Shown here: positions 1 through 12,432 of the stretch, piece after piece
Numbering within the stretch: position 1 is the stretch's first letter
Layout of the letters: each line of letters begins with the position of its first letter
DNA from: Acheta domesticus
Lineage: Eukaryota > Arthropoda > Insecta > Orthoptera > Gryllidae
Assembly: GCA_031308135.1 (NCBI GenBank)
Contig: JAHLJT010000631.1
Span: 31,392,271-31,456,270 of the forward strand
Direction of reading: 5' to 3'
DNA: 64,000 nt
Position numbers and translations under genes: made by a program
The notes under the pieces: model-generated
What the model saw: the letters and a program-made list of their open reading frames with translations, nothing else
Told to the model about the DNA's origin: nothing
Database searches by the model: none

Positions 1-1
1 T

Positions 2-181
2 ATTGAGGAGGAACTTGAGAAATTACCACAATTGCCACAATCCAGTGACATTGAATTTGCTGGGAGAGATTTGTATTCTGATGGTTCGTTATCCTGCAAT
101 GGTTTTATACTAGGAAGAAATGGCTTCAAAAGGGTCAAAGGTCACCACCTTGTAACAGCACAGAAGCACAAAACATTCTGA
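2..181 (+). CDS. Partial ORF open at the left edge, unassigned
   Basis: A 59-codon reading frame is open from the window edge and stops at TGA 179-181. It begins IEEELEKLPQLPQ and ends AQKHKTF. It is rich in charged residues and has no motif I can assign. An AATAAA hexamer lies at 418-423, about 240 bp past the stop, which would suit a 3' UTR. It could be the end of a host exon or of a transposon ORF; the short length also allows chance. Confidence 0.2.
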   Translation: MEEELEKLPQLPQSSDIEFAGRDLYSDGSLSCNGFILGRNGFKRVKGHHLVTAQKHKTF

Positions 182-1885
182 ATTTTGTCCCTAGAACACC
201 TCAAAACGTGCTGGTATCTTGTAGGTATAGCAGGAGGCATTGTCATTTGCCCAAATTATTTCTGATCGGGCAAAATTCATGGATTTTTTCTGCTAGCGAA
301 CTTGTCATTACCTAGAGGTAAGATCCCTTTATACTGCAGCAATGGACATAAAATCTTGGAGGTTTACTAATAAGCATGCTCGGGGTGAAATACTCTAGAT
401 TTTGTTCAAATGTATCAAATAAATAGAACATTATATTTTGGGGGATAACGTTATCAATTAAAACAAACAACACGTGTGATGTGACGTTCACAGTGCATAA
501 GAACAGTCACATCAGCTGTGGACTGGGTCTACAAAATTATTTATTGCACACAAAATTAAAAGTTAACCAAGAAAAGCACAATCGTATGTGCAAATTGACC
601 AACAAACAATTCCAAATTATGTCTCGTATTTAACCAATCAGATATTCAAATTATTTTTTGAGAACCAAATAAAAAAAATATTAAAATTACACATTCCAAA
701 TTAATTGCTGTGTCATTTGTAAATCAACCTGAGATCTCTGGTGGTTCAAGAGTCACACACTCTGCAATATGGTTACAGGTTATATTCCTGGCAGTCTTGA
801 TTCACCCCAACAGCAATTTGAGACACAACCTACTTCAATGGTTGCAATATTTAATCCTCGGACCCAGTAATGCAGATTCAAAATCCTAATAAAACACCTC
901 ACAGTAAAAATTATTATAAAACTGTGCCTTCTCCCTGCTAGAATGTCTATGTATCGAAGATACATCATACAATATCACGAACTAGAGTAACAATTATTAA
1001 CCTTTATTACAAAATAATCGTTAGCAATCATAATGTACCACAGATAGCTAACATGTACATCCCGTATGTCATACATACATATTACTTGCAAAGCAGTCTT
1101 CTTCAGACGATGCAGTATACCCCACCCCATGAAAGATTACCTTTTGTTTCATATCAAGTGACTTATCAATTCATCAAATTCATTTGTACAACTAACAAGA
1201 AGTAATGGATTAAACAGCCTTATCTGTAGTGTCTATAAATGTACTCTTATTTACATAATAATTGCACAGTAAGTTCAAGTACAAAAAGGAATTGACAAAC
1301 GGAAGTATAACTGACAACAAAAACAATTTTCTTCTTCAATTCACGAGCACTAGGCCCAAAGAATGTATTGTCTTGAACAAGGTTGCAGAGAATTCTCTTC
1401 AAAAAATCACTTGCAAATTTTATAAAATAAATGAATGAAATCTTTAAACTATAACAGCTTGTATTATCTTTAGAATACATTTTGAAAGTGTCCTGTACTT
1501 ATACGATGGGCATACATTTTTATCACCTCCCCGAAGGTTAGATTATTTTTGCACTGATTAAGCTTGTCTTCATTTATATTTAATTATTTTTTAATTTGCC
1601 CAAGTACACATGCATAACTTGAAGTATAAGAACCATGTGAATAAGTAAGAAAATTAAATTAATTGTTAACACAATCCTTCAAACAGTAAAATTGCATAGA
1701 ACATTCTAGTAACTTTAGGGAAATTATTGTTAAATTATAACTCAATGCCTTTCAGTCATGCACACACCACTTGAGCCATCATTAAGTTGTGTCTCACATG
1801 TATGCAAATGTTTCTCAAGTTTAATGACCCAATATTCTTCACAAATTCACAATTTTCAGCTATGTTTTCAGCTAGATAGCGAGAT
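182..1885. other. AT-rich stretch without a recognised gene
   Basis: No ORF of note, RNA gene or clear repeat end was seen. If NDUFV2 continues to the left of the window, this stretch is part of its last intron, though no terminal NDUFV2 exon could be found here on the minus strand. Confidence 0.4.
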
Positions 1886-1887
1886 TA

Positions 1888-2260
1888 TCAGATTCCGTTG
1901 AGTAGTGGTTATGACAATAAGACACAAGCTGCTGATTTGAATCCCACCTTGGGCATAGATCTTTGGACGTGGAAGTTGTGACATGGTGGGACTTATTTCA
2001 ACCACCATGTATCACCCTCAATACCCCCATTCCTACCCAGAAACTGCCCAATGTTATACGAAAGGGACTACCTGCATGCCAGAGGGAGAAACCCATGGAA
2101 CAGATTTGATGGTTGCAAGCGTCACCTCACCCCCCACCACACCTCCCAACTAGTAAAAGCATTCATAGACAGCAAGACAAGGTGCTCAGCCACAATTGGC
2201 TTATAAACCACTGTGGAGTTACGGAATGGAGACTGGAGTCAAGAGATTCTAGGATGTATA
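1888..2260 (+). repeat. tRNA-derived SINE-like repeat, decayed
   Basis: The segment GAGTAGTGGTTATGAC at about 1899-1914 resembles a tRNA-type A box, and GATTTGAATCCCACC at about 1936 resembles a pol III B box (GGTTCGANNCC with mismatches), at roughly the spacing found in a tRNA. The sequence after the B box does not look like a tRNA 3' half and continues for about 300 bp, so this is a SINE rather than a tRNA gene. The 3' limit is uncertain and no clear tail or target duplication was seen. Confidence 0.4.
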
Positions 2261-2267
2261 GTGTGAT

Positions 2268-2490
2268 TTTTACAATTCTGTCCCTCAAGCCCTTATTTCC
2301 ATGAAGGAATATCACACAGCATTTTCAGTCTTTCTCGGTCGTGCTGCTAGATGTCGCATGATTGCAAGCACTGCTTGATACAGTCGCAATCATTCAATAT
2401 CTAGGGGTACAACTGACAAAGAGGCAAAATATTGTGACACATTCCATTGTGAAGACAGTCCCTGAGGGGCAAAGTTATAAAAATCACTCT
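2268..2490. mobile_element. Foldback MITE, most diverged family copy
   Basis: This is a degraded inverted repeat. The left arm reads CCCTCAAGCCC, then GGAATATCACACAGC and TTTCTCGGTCGTGC; the right arm reads ACATTCCATTGTGAAGAC and ends near GGGCAAAGTTATAAAAATC. The same core occurs at 12622-12939, 28498-28750, 38722-38958 and 47133-47361. The arms here have lost most of their pairing, so this is probably the oldest of the five copies. Confidence 0.6.
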
Positions 2491-3366
2491 ATAAAAAGGC
2501 TATATTAACTGAGGGCAGGGAGCAATCAGTGCGTAACCAAAAGGTCAAAGTTAACATAAAATGCCCAATGATGAGGATGATTAATTAAGAGTCAATTAGT
2601 ACTTTACACAACATTGGTACAGGGCACATTGTATGAATTACGCATTCCAAATTTCCATTCATTCCAATAAGAACGTCGTTTTCATCCAAACATTCTTTTT
2701 GTATACTATGTACCCCCATTAAGTTGAACATTTTTGAACATTTTTTTAAAACCCGTCTTTACCGTCTTCACAGTCAACCTACTCTCATTGTAAAATAGAA
2801 TTTGCGGAGAAAACATTGGCACTTCAAGATGATCTAGGTAAGTGAATGTGTAAGCAGATGAGAGGTAAAAAAGTCATTCAGTCCCTTTAAAAATATTGTA
2901 ATTTTTATGTATGAATACATATTTTATTTTCTTAAACTCTTAATTTCTTGCTCACTCCCTCAATTTAAAATACGCTCAGCTCAAACTCTTTTCTCAAATA
3001 ATTTCTTCCAAAGATTTATGCATAAACACACTCCTTAAATGGTAAAACCGAGTATATTACACAAGCCAATTCTGTGATTAGCAGAGCACAATTCCCCACA
3101 ACTATTCAAAAGAACAACTACAAGAATGTATCAGGATCTTTGAAACCACAAATCGAACTAGATAAACAACCAGTTAAATCAGAATTATCAAAATTTAACA
3201 GAAGTTTCATTGAAAAACAAAAACAAATAGACAACTGCCCTTGTCAGCTGTCCAAATTTTTTATATACAGGAATGTTGCATTCCTTTAACAATTTTCTTT
3301 TACATTCATCAAAATAATCAGTTAACACGTAAATAAAATATTGAGGTGTAGCTGTAAGCCACCTAC
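2491..3366. other. Probable last-intron sequence of NDUFV2
   Basis: AT-rich, with no recognised gene or repeat. It lies directly downstream, in minus-strand terms, of the donor GTAGGT at 3366-3361 that ends the last visible NDUFV2 exon. I looked on the minus strand for the usual glycine- and proline-rich end of the protein and did not find it. Confidence 0.4.
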
Positions 3367-4408
3367 CTTGGCCCGGCTTTAGGCTTCTTTCCAGCTTTCA
3401 AATCATCCAGAATTTCAGCTGTATCCTTCACAGTTAAATCTTCCTGTAATACAAAATAACAATTTATTTTTACAAAGATCTTGCTTGTTTTACCTCTGTA
3501 AAATGCAGGAAAGAAATGTACCTACATAATAGTCATCATTGATTTGAACCATTGGAGCATTAACACATGCACCTAAACATTCTACTTCAGACAGAGTGAA
3601 TAGTCCATCTTGAGACGTTTCTCCAACATTGATATTTAATTTATTCTTAATGCAGGCCATTATATCATCAGAACCCCGCAACCAGCATGGGGTTGTAGTG
3701 CAAACCTGCACATGGTACTTTCCAGTAGGATTCCTTCCGTCAAAACCACAGAAATTTTGTATTGAAATGAAAATCATAATAATGGCTCTATTGTTTTGTA
3801 TATCATTATTTAATAAGTAACTGTTGTATTACCTCATGAACATTGTATAAAATGTTGCTACTTCATACACACGCATTCGAGGCATATCCAAAATGTCAGC
3901 AACTTTATGCATAGCTGAAATAGGAAGCCAGCCATGCTGGCGCTGTGCCAAATCCAAAAGAGGAATTACAGCAGCTCTCTTATGCCCTTCAGGGTAAATA
4001 GCCATAATAGCTTCAGCTCTCTGAAGGAAAAAAACATTATTAAAGAAAAAGCATTTCATCTATCCTTAACACACCACCTTTCAGGCATACCTTCTTGTTT
4101 GCTTCAGAAAATTCAAATGGTACATCAGGGTTGTTCTCCTGAGAATCCCTATGCTACAAAACGGAAAAAAATTAGAAATATGACAAAATACAGTATCGTG
4201 GAATCAGTAAAAAAAAAAAAAAGTCTCACCACAAAAAGGCTGTCACTTTGAGTACATGACGACGTCTGGAAACTTCTAGCAGTACGCCACTGAAATATAA
4301 ATTAACGATGAAACAGAATAAATTAAAAAGGAAAATATTAATGTATTCTCATAAATACGCGTAAAATATTACCAGTGGTCGACTCAAACTCCTGATGGTG
4401 CCCAACAT
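3367..4408 (-). CDS. NDUFV2: NADH dehydrogenase flavoprotein 2 (24 kDa), 3'-incomplete
   Basis: Matrix-arm subunit of complex I that carries the [2Fe-2S] cluster N1a. Six exons are spliced from the minus strand: 4408-4373, 4289-4230, 4153-4091, 4020-3833, 3733-3526 and 3443-3367. All introns are 70-99 bp with GT-AG ends, and every junction keeps the frame. Translation starts [20 protein letters not shown], a basic, Ser/Arg-rich mitochondrial presequence. The family core follows, including [30 protein letters not shown] and [14 protein letters not shown]. All four cluster ligands are present: VCTTTPC in exon 5 and ECLGAC further along it. The last visible exon ends [10 protein letters not shown] at the donor GTAGGT. 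About 211 codons are visible against roughly 240-250 for the family, so one terminal exon of about 30-35 codons is missing. Intact introns and frame argue against a retrocopy. Confidence 0.96.
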
Positions 4409-4751
4409 TTTACAACGAAATGGACACAGAAGTATGAAAATCGCAATGACAATCCTTAAAACTTTAATACGATTCTCGACAACACAGTTCTATTCACCAT
4501 GAAGTTCTAATACAACTTTCCCATAGAAAAAATTTCCGGGCACTTTCTGGTAAGCAATTCTTAGCGACAAAACTCAACCCCATCCACCTCTCCCCAAATC
4601 CCGTCTTCACAGTGTGAAGTTATAAACTCTATGGTGTAAAGTTCACAGATGTTCAATCCAAGGAGGTTATAAAATATAATATAACCTTGGTTCAATCCCA
4701 TCTCCTCACAGAGAAACTGTGAAAAACCGAAAGAAACCTGTTAAGAAGGTT
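4409..4751. other. Upstream flank of NDUFV2
   Basis: Immediate 5' side of the NDUFV2 start codon on the minus strand, probably holding its promoter and 5' UTR. No TATA element or other clear promoter motif could be fixed. No ORF or repeat was recognised. Confidence 0.35.
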
Positions 4752-5385
4752 ACCTATTTATTTATTTATTTATTTATTTATTTGGTCAAAAAACAGTAAA
4801 AACTGTATATGACGTATGGGAGAAGAGATTATATGTGCACATTTTATTGAAACCAAAAATTAAATTAAAAATAGAAGCGAAATTAGCAACATTTGAAAAA
4901 CTAGAAAAGAATTTAGAAAATTATTATTTTAGAAAAAAGAAATCAGAAAAAATTTTGTTCCCGAGTTATAGAAATAAATTTCAACAGTAAATGAACTACT
5001 GATTTAATTTTTCAGCATTGCTAACAAAAAAGTAACGAACATCAGTTCTACTCCTACCACTACAAGCAAAAGGAGTGCGCAACAAAACATGCGCACAGTG
5101 AAGCTATTTACGTCCAGAAGCAAAACAAGGGATCATCTCAGCATTTGCTCAATGGATCAGGGAAACTGGACAAAAACCTGATCGAGATGGGGGTCATTTG
5201 CACGGAAGCTAAAGTACATTGTTTGTTACAGGCGTATTAATTTTTTTTTAATGTATACAATACAAGTGTAAACTAATTCATTATATATATCATTGTTTTG
5301 TTAAAATAAACATTATTTTTGTTTTTGACGATCAATATAGTCTCTAATTGTATAGAAACAGACTATGGTCTGGTTTCTGAAACAA
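4752..5385 (-). mobile_element. 3' fragment of a CR1-like LINE, older subfamily
   Basis: The minus strand shows the last codons of the LINE ORF2 (CFYTIRDYIDRQKQK then stop, near 5324-5372). They match the ends of the copies at 16.8 and 41.3 kb (CFYTIRDYTEHQKGK). The 3' UTR with AAGCAAAACAAGGGA and CCTGATCGAGATGGGGG follows, and the element ends in a (TTTA)n tail at 4755-4783 on the plus strand. It is clearly more diverged than the other two copies and is truncated near 5385, leaving only the 3' end. Confidence 0.8.
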
Positions 5386-7160
5386 TATGATTGCATGTTT
5401 TCTCCAGCAGTCCTTTCCAAAGAGTATTCATACGTAATTTGCTAAAATGGCAAAAATATACTATTGTCATGGATGGATAGATAGTTGAATGGATATATGA
5501 ATAAATAGATGTTCTATGATACTGTGGTGTAGTTTTATTTATTTGTTTGTTTGTTTGCTTATTCATTCATTCATTCAATCATTCGTTTATTTATTTTTTG
5601 TTCCTTGGTTTTTTGGGATGCTGTATACGAATCTGAAGTTTGCCAAAAAATATTTCCGTTGGAATTTGAGTTATAACAAAGAATATATCTAAAAAAAACT
5701 GTCAAATTCAGACAAGAAAATTACTCTTCAAAATATTCTACATTAAATTCCCTGCACGAAGATGTCCTTCCTACGAGTTTTGAAGTCGAGATCCCCGAAT
5801 GTGTGGCGTAAAAACACAGGTCTTGGCGATAGTTCGGAACTTTGTAATTTGTTCCTAAGTGAACTTGTCCAAACCCCAGGTCTTTCGAAAAACTGGGAAG
5901 TGGCGAGACGTCGCGCTATTGGGGAGCACCAGTCATTCAATTTGCTCGTTAGGAAGCTGGTTGTAAATTGGAGAAGATATTATGACTTCGTGATTTAACC
6001 GACACCCAGATTTGTTAGCAGTGAATTTAGGGGACAACAAAAGTATGAACTATCAGTGACCACAAATATTAATTAACTCGTAACTGGTGATGTGGTGGCT
6101 GTCAGTACCTCAGCCTTTGAAAGATGCCCGAAGCGGATGCGCGAATTTCCTATGCTTTCGGGTACCTCTCAGGAAGTCAGTTGTTCTGCGTACCCGGGGA
6201 TGGTCACAATGTTGAAGGTGAGCAGAAACTTTTTATTTTATCAGGTGCTTGGGGTATAATAAATCTCCACCTCACCGATTGCGTAATTATTTATCTCGTT
6301 TTTTATATATATTTCACAACACTTTGGATGCTTACTGTTAGAGGGATGCCATTAGGAGAGATGACCCAGCATTTGAACGGTGGGTCAAAATCAATTTAGA
6401 AGCGGAAGAGAGCGAATTCAGTGGTGAGAACGGTGAGACCGTGAAGAGAGTATAGTATCCGGAAATCGTAGTGAATTAGGGACTGTGGAAAGTGACTTAA
6501 AATTGAAGTTGTGTTGTATTAGTCATAAGATCTGATTAATTGGTCCTCTTTAATCAGATTCTGGTCCTCAAAAATCAGTTTTATAATTAGTCTGTATTGG
6601 TACAAAATATAGTTGAAGGAGTGCTTTTTTAGTGATTCACGTTGACATTAAAATATTTTTTAATTGTCGATGTGCTTCTTGTTTAATTATTTTTGTAATA
6701 ATCCTAATGATAATGCATAAAATGTCTTGTTCGTATCACCAAAACAGACATTTTTGTTATTTCAACACTTTTAAGCCAGTTTTCGTGTTGGGGTATGTGT
6801 ACACACCACATCACCAGTTACGTGACAAAAATGACCTCACCAGTTACGGGTTGATATTGTAACCGACTTATGTGTAGTGGTATGTGATACGGCACGGTAC
6901 GACCGTGACAACTACTATAACAACTGTATTTATTTAATCTGATCTTTTAAGCTGGCCCCGCGTTGTAGCACCAAGTAACCGATAAAATGATGCCACGCCC
7001 CAATTTGTGGGCGCCACGGTAACGTTTTATTAATAATATTTAATTAATTTATATTACCAATTGGCCCCGTGTTATCGTGCCACAGTAACACAAACTCCTT
7101 ATCCTCTGCCAAAATCACTACGATTTTTTTTGTCACGTGGTTACAGAAATTATTTTGTTG
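5386..7160. other. Unassigned stretch with two small plus-strand ORFs
   Basis: Plus-strand ORFs occur at 5762-5998 (78 codons, starting MSFLRVLKSRSPN) and 6124-6399; in the latter a donor-like GAAG/GTGAGC lies near 6217. Neither resembles a family I know. Later in the stretch, motifs GGCCCCG recur at about 6955 and 7063 and again at 7176, near TGGGCGCCACGG. Such blocks recall LTR or primer-binding regions of retroelements, but no LTR pair, gag or pol could be found. A short repeat of TTTA, TTTG and ATTC units lies at 5533-5600. Confidence 0.3.
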
Positions 7161-7164
7161 GTCG

Positions 7165-8655
7165 TAGGTCGTGGCTGGCCCCGTACGGGAAGTACCTGTA
7201 AACTACGTATGATACTACAGCATGCACAGGTTTTCTATTAATTAAAAAAAATAATAACACATCTTTCTGTAATAAAAGAGAGAACTTTCGAAATCCCGTT
7301 CTCCTTTTGTTTATTCCCTTTCAAAACATGAAATTGTCTCGTTCTGTGAAGCCCTTGCCCAATCCCGATACACCATGCAAATATAACAATGCAACATTAC
7401 ATAAACACACTTACGCTTGGCAACGTCGACAACACATGAAATACAATAACATTTCAAATATAAATAATAATCAGCTGATTTCTATTTTTCTTGTTCAGGA
7501 ATTCCTTTCTTTGCAAAAATATTATTTAAATTTCCCTCGTACGTACGTTATCAAATTCTGGGAATAAAATAAAAATGAAACCTTTATTAAAATTTTATAC
7601 CACTTTGTTCAGCAATAATTTGCATGCATTGTTCCTTAAAAAAAAAGCTTCTCAGTATTTCTTTCAATGGACTGGTAAAAGTTTATACTAATTTGCCTAA
7701 GTATTCTTGATCTTGTATAAAAAAAATTAGCTTGACTATTACGCAAACAACTGCAGACACTTCCTTTTGTTGTCTTCTGCCGGGACGGCGTCGTTGCCAA
7801 CTCGATCGCCAATTCGCGTGCCCAGTTGCACGCGCCGATATGTTAGCATACACCAATTCCGCGTCCGCCGACTTCATAAAAACATAGCCTCCACAAAGTT
7901 TATAATTGCCCGCGATTACGACCTTAAAGCACAAATCAAAATAAACTTCTTCTTTTCTTTGACTGATCATCGCGTCAGTAACTATTCTCACTATGCATTC
8001 CTCTGTCCATTTGCACTGCACCACTTAATAAAATGTTCTAAGTTCAGTTTCCAAAAATCTTAAGACCGCCAAACGTGGACGCGATGTTACCATCGCAAGC
8101 TCGGACTCGAAAAGTGTTATCAAAATCGCGGCGATTCACTATGTCACCTCGTACCACTAACATGCCGGCGAATTCCATTCTTGTATTTTCATTGTTGCTT
8201 TAAAAATTTTCTAAAATTCACAATATTATTCATTTTGCCAGGTCTCTATGTTTCTTTATTAGTGCGTTCATTCAATGTCTGAGTTTTATTGCCAAAACAT
8301 ATTTTTCTGATGCTTAACATTCCGAAAATACTGAATTTATATGTTGAAATTATGCGTCGTTTCGTCAATTGTTTTTAATATTATTAACATATAATATTTC
8401 TTCACATCATCAATTTCGCGTGCTATTAGTCTTTTAGGTCTTCCATAATTTTATTAAATTTAAATAATGACGATCTGCAACGCCTCCCGTCGCCTAATTA
8501 AGGTTTCTTCATAAAATTTTGCTATTCATGTTATTGTGTTTGACACGTCACGGGAACTTTTCTCCAAATCTTCACATTCCAAATTTAAATGAACCCGTCG
8601 TCCGATCGTGTTCAGACAAAGACTACAATGTTTATTTATTTAATTTCTAATTTAC
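7165..8655 (-). repeat. Left arm of a large inverted duplication, distal part
   Basis: Read on the minus strand, this segment follows the same order of motifs as the plus strand of 14.58-20.61 kb. Shared motifs are GAACRCGATCGGACGACGGG, AAAATTTTATGAAGAAA, AATTAGGCRACG, ATTCGCCGGCAT, AAAGGAATTCCTGAACA, AAATCAGCTGATTA, GTTGCCAAGC, CCTGTGCATG and the CCCGTACGGG block. The partner arm is interrupted by a MITE and a LINE. An ORF at 7683-8024 falls inside but is not conserved in the partner, so the arm is probably non-coding. The class of the ancestral element is unknown. Confidence 0.75.
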
Positions 8656-8656
8656 A

Positions 8657-10308
8657 GTTTTATTTTATTTATTTATAGTCGCCTCAACTGCGAGGTTAAT
8701 AGCGACTATTCTGTAATTTTACAATAAGGTACATACATTAAGTTTACAAAGTTCTGTAAGTTTACATAGCATGGTTACATTTTTTTTAACAATTATACAT
8801 TTTTATTCAGTGAATAGTGAGACTACAGTTTATATTATACCAGGGGTTGGAAATATTTTACTACATGTGATAATTTACACAGTACGTATGCTTAAAAACA
8901 ATATTACAGTTTGTTTTACAGTTCGACATTAATTGATTTGCAAATTTTTAATTTTTTTTCTTGCAGGGAGCTTGAATAAAGTAAAGCGTCAGAATTAAAG
9001 TTCTGTAAGATTGTTTGGCGGGATTGATTGTACATAGGATATTCCTGAATAATATGTATAATTGTTATTTGTTCATTACATATATTACAAATTGGGGGAG
9101 TATTCTGGTTGATTAGGTAGAGGTGAGTAAGCCTCGTGTGTTCTGATCTAATTCTGGTGATTGTAACTTGATCTTTGCGGCACAGTTTTTTTGAAGTTTG
9201 CAGGTTGTAGAAGTTTTTTATCTTCTTATGAATACTACTAGCCTTATAAATTTTCCAATCTTCGCTCCACTTGGTTTTCATTTTTCCATACAAGTACTTC
9301 TAGATATCATTTGTCGTGTGTGCTATGTTATGCACATTTTTTACTGACCGGAGGTCGACTAGTGATGTTAGAATCTGACTTCCTGGTGCAGCCAGTGGTA
9401 TATCCAGAAGAGGGGGAATCCAGAAGATAACAAGTTTTTTACCAAGCCTTTGAATAAGATGGTGTAGTTCTTGAATCTTGATAGCCATTTCAGAGTTTGA
9501 AGTTTTGTTGGAGCATAGTTTTATTGTAGAGAGTGAGTTTGTGAATACAATTGTATTTGAGTCCAGCGATTGATGTATCATTTTTAGTGCTGTCATTAAA
9601 GCATAACTTTCAGTACTATTAGAACTGCAGTAGTGATGTAGTAAGAAACTAAATTTTTTATTGGGTGTGTATACTATGGCTTCAGTATCTTGTTCACTAT
9701 TTTTGTTACTAATATAAAAATGGGAGTAGTTTTTATACTTCTGGATTACTTCTTTAAATTGCGTGTTCCAATCTTCTTTTGTTAAATTGCTATTCTTATA
9801 ATCAGTGAGTGATAGCTCTAATGTCATTTTTTTCATTGGTCCATGGTGGTATTTGGAATTGTCTATGTTTCTCAGCACTTATATTTTTAATGTTTAGATC
9901 TTTAAGTTGCTGGGTTATTCTACTGTACATAGGTTTATATCAAAAGTGAGTGTTATAGATATTCTGTAGCTGAGGAAAAATGTCATTGTGTATTATAGGG
10001 TTAGTAGACGAGGCAGCTTTAGCAGCATACTTGAGATTGAGAGTTTTCCTTCGGTGGTTTAATGAGGTTTCTTGTGCTTCAATAGGTATACTTCCTATAG
10101 GGGTGGTGTGGAAGCATCCAGTGCATATTCTAAGCCCTTTATTGTGTATTGATTCTATTTTCCTCAGCTCTTTTTTGTTAGCAGATTGATATAAGAGTGA
10201 ACCATAATCGATTTTTGATCGAATGATAGCTTTATATGTTAATAGCAGGAGGTTTTTATCAGCACCCCAGTTGTTGTTGGAGAGGCATGAGAGTTTATTG
10301 TTTTGTCA
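8657..10308 (-). mobile_element. RNase H-bearing LINE (I-group-like), 5'-truncated and decayed
   Basis: On the minus strand, in order: an RT thumb fragment near 10290-9970 (SNNNWGADKNLLLLTYKAII, then SKIDYGSLLYQSANKKELRK); a region resembling RNase H (9878-9300); and a C-terminal Cys/His stretch (9293-8916, TRLTHLYLI then PPICNICNE...HII). RNase H acidic positions are damaged: YTPNK stands where YTDGS is expected and VFTNSLS where TDSLS is expected, while STES keeps the Glu. An in-frame TAG at 9302-9300 separates RNase H from the C-terminal part. The 3' end carries GTCGCCTCAACTGCGAGG and an A/T-rich tail at 8657-8676. The insertion splits the inverted-duplication arm; the partner arm shows the empty site near 14570. 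Confidence 0.8.
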
Positions 10309-10510
10309 GACTTTATTTCAAAATTACCAAATCCAATGTGTTTTCAAAATCGTCAAAATATGGCTTTCCGCGGCGCGCTGTTCTTCTGTCTTGCCACTAT
10401 CGATTCACGTATAAGTTGTTTGCTTAATTACAGTCTAATAAATGTTTATATTTCCTTCACAATTGTTTCTGGGGAATATACCATACATGAAATCATTACA
10501 ATATGTTCAT
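10309..10510 (-). repeat. Left arm of the inverted duplication, proximal part
   Basis: The reverse complement matches 14376-14580: both read ATTGTAATGATTTCAT, then CCCC(A/G)AAACAATTGTG, then ACAGCGCGCCGCGGAAAG, then TAATTTTG. It is separated from the distal part of the same arm only by the LINE at 8657-10308. Confidence 0.8.
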
Positions 10511-10550
10511 ATTCCTATTTACATTTTACTTTCGCGCACTTATTAATGTA

Positions 10551-11363
10551 TACTGCGAGCAAATCTTCTGCCGACTTGACAGCTCCAGGCTGAGAGGGGA
10601 GAGGGGGTTCCGTTATCCAATCAGAGGCTTCAAATTGTGATGATGTCACAACAGAGTTGCCGAAGTTTACTAAGAAACAAATGAAATATAGTAGCGCGAA
10701 GCAACTGAAAATTGAAGAGCGCCGAGCGCTAAGAGGAGCGCCATTACTTGTTAGGTTATGCATCGTGTGAGCGGTTGTGACATCTAGTGTTAAAGGCTTA
10801 CTTAAAGGCTGATATACTTATGACACGATGTATATGTACATCCACCTTACGGGACATTTCTAATTTTCATCTTTATACCAATGCATTCAATAGGACGCCT
10901 CTTTGAAAACCTTGTAAATAACAGGCAAAGTCAGTAACTTCGAAAAGTCCTGCAATTTTTTTTGTGTGAGTGTGAACGTTCTGTAAAGGTATGTATTCAA
11001 ACCAAGATGTCTTGCTTTTAGATACTTCTCTCTTATAAATCTTTCACAATGAATACTATGCATCTTCCTTCTTAAAACGCGTATCGCTGTACTTACTTTA
11101 ATCTGCTTGTGCAAAAATGTTTCTTTATTGCTGGCTTTGGCAGGATTATAGTGTAAGGGACTGCGATAAAATTGTGTAACAGAATTTCATCAAATAAACT
11201 AGTGTCATTATTACAATTCTACCAAAATTACAATAAATTGGACGTGTATGCATCAACAGCTGATCTGACGCATGAACGAACACGTGTCTGCCGCCCGAGT
11301 AAGTGGCAACATCGCTCTCCCCCACTCCCGGCTGTCAAGTCGGCAGAAGATTTGCTCGCAGTA
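10551..11363. mobile_element. TIR element, TA target duplication, non-autonomous
   Basis: The termini are inverted: the left begins TACTGCGAGCAAATCTTCTG and the right is its reverse complement, extending about 35 bp (continuing CCGACTTGACAGC). TA lies immediately outside each end (10549-10550 and 11364-11365). The 813-bp interior has no transposase. The terminal TACTGCG is shared with the foldback MITEs at 12.6 and 28.5 kb, so all may be moved by the same, probably Tc1/mariner-type, enzyme. Confidence 0.75.
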
Positions 11364-11371
11364 TAGGAAGA

Positions 11372-12432
11372 ACTAGTGGTGCTACAGAATGGAACATGCT
11401 TTCAATTAGTTTTCTACTCGGACTTGACACATCTTGTCAGTTGCAATCTATCACCGCCCAAAGTACATTTTTTTGACATTTTCTTAATTTTTCGGTTTCC
11501 TAATAGTAATACAGAAATATTATTTTAAGAATATTAAGAAACAGTAAAACCTCGTCCTAAATGGTAATTTTCTTTGAAAAATTTGGAGCCGTTTTTAAGA
11601 AAATGGCGTATCAGCACTATTGTAAATTCGAAATTTGAAGCTCTTTTTCACAGAAAATGTTTAAGTTTTGCGAAAAACATCATTAGAAGTCATTTGAAGT
11701 ACATCAACGCACAAATACAATAGTGTTTACAAATTGCAGCAAATGTGCACATTAACGGGGTGAGAATTCTTTCAAAACAATTACAATTCCCTCAACTTCA
11801 TTTAAACTAGTAGTGCTGAAACAGCGCGTACTTTCTTCGAATAAAGCCATGTTGAATTTTTGAAAATATGAGTATTTTTTGTATAATTTGGCTACAAACA
11901 AATTTGCCTGCTCGAACGTAATTTTAGAGGTGTTTTGAGGCAGTTGGATGCTTCGTAAGTTATAATGTGTATATTATTTCATATTTCTTTGTTCGTTTCT
12001 TACATTGGAGCTTCTGTCATACGTTCACAAATTAATATTTTAGAAATTTTCTAGAACTTATTTGAAATATATGAAATGAAAATTGTTAGCCTTCATGGAA
12101 AATAAAATTGGAATGCAATAATGGCATTCTGCGTTGCGCTCGCGAATTTCTGTTAGTCTAATTGTTGTGACATGATTTAGCTGTAGGATAAGGAGTTATA
12201 ATTGTCAAATGTGTGTTGATATTTGCTTGAAAATATTTATTTTTCGTACCAAATGTTCTACCAATTTTAATGAGTTTTACAAGAAATGACAACTGAGATG
12301 CGTTAATTCGGAGAGAAATTGCGTTATAAGTAGTGTCCTACACTCAAGAATCAGTCCATAATAATGTTATAAGTAGTATTACATAACCAATATTAAGGGG
12401 CGAGAAATTACGGGCTTTTAGCACCACTAGTT
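11372..12432. mobile_element. ACTAGTGGTGCTA-ended repeat element
   Basis: It begins ACTAGTGGTGCTACAGAATGG and ends TAGCACCACTAGT, the inverse of the start. Its first about 390 bp match the arms of the larger element at 23852-26070, sharing CTTAATTTTTCGGTTTCCTA and AATTTGGAGCCGTTTTTAAG. No coding capacity and no clear target duplication were found. It starts 8 bp after the preceding TIR element. Confidence 0.6.

Noticed and set aside
3367..4408. NDUFV2 as a processed pseudogene
   Set aside because: Five introns with GT-AG ends and an unbroken frame exclude a retrocopy.
6124..6230. Possible first exon starting MPEADARISYAFG with a GTGAGC donor
   Set aside because: No partner exon or family resemblance could be found. 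A start codon plus a donor-like word is too little evidence.
7683..8024. 113-codon ORF in the left palindrome arm
   Set aside because: The matching segment of the right arm is frame-shifted and stopped. The reading frame is not conserved.
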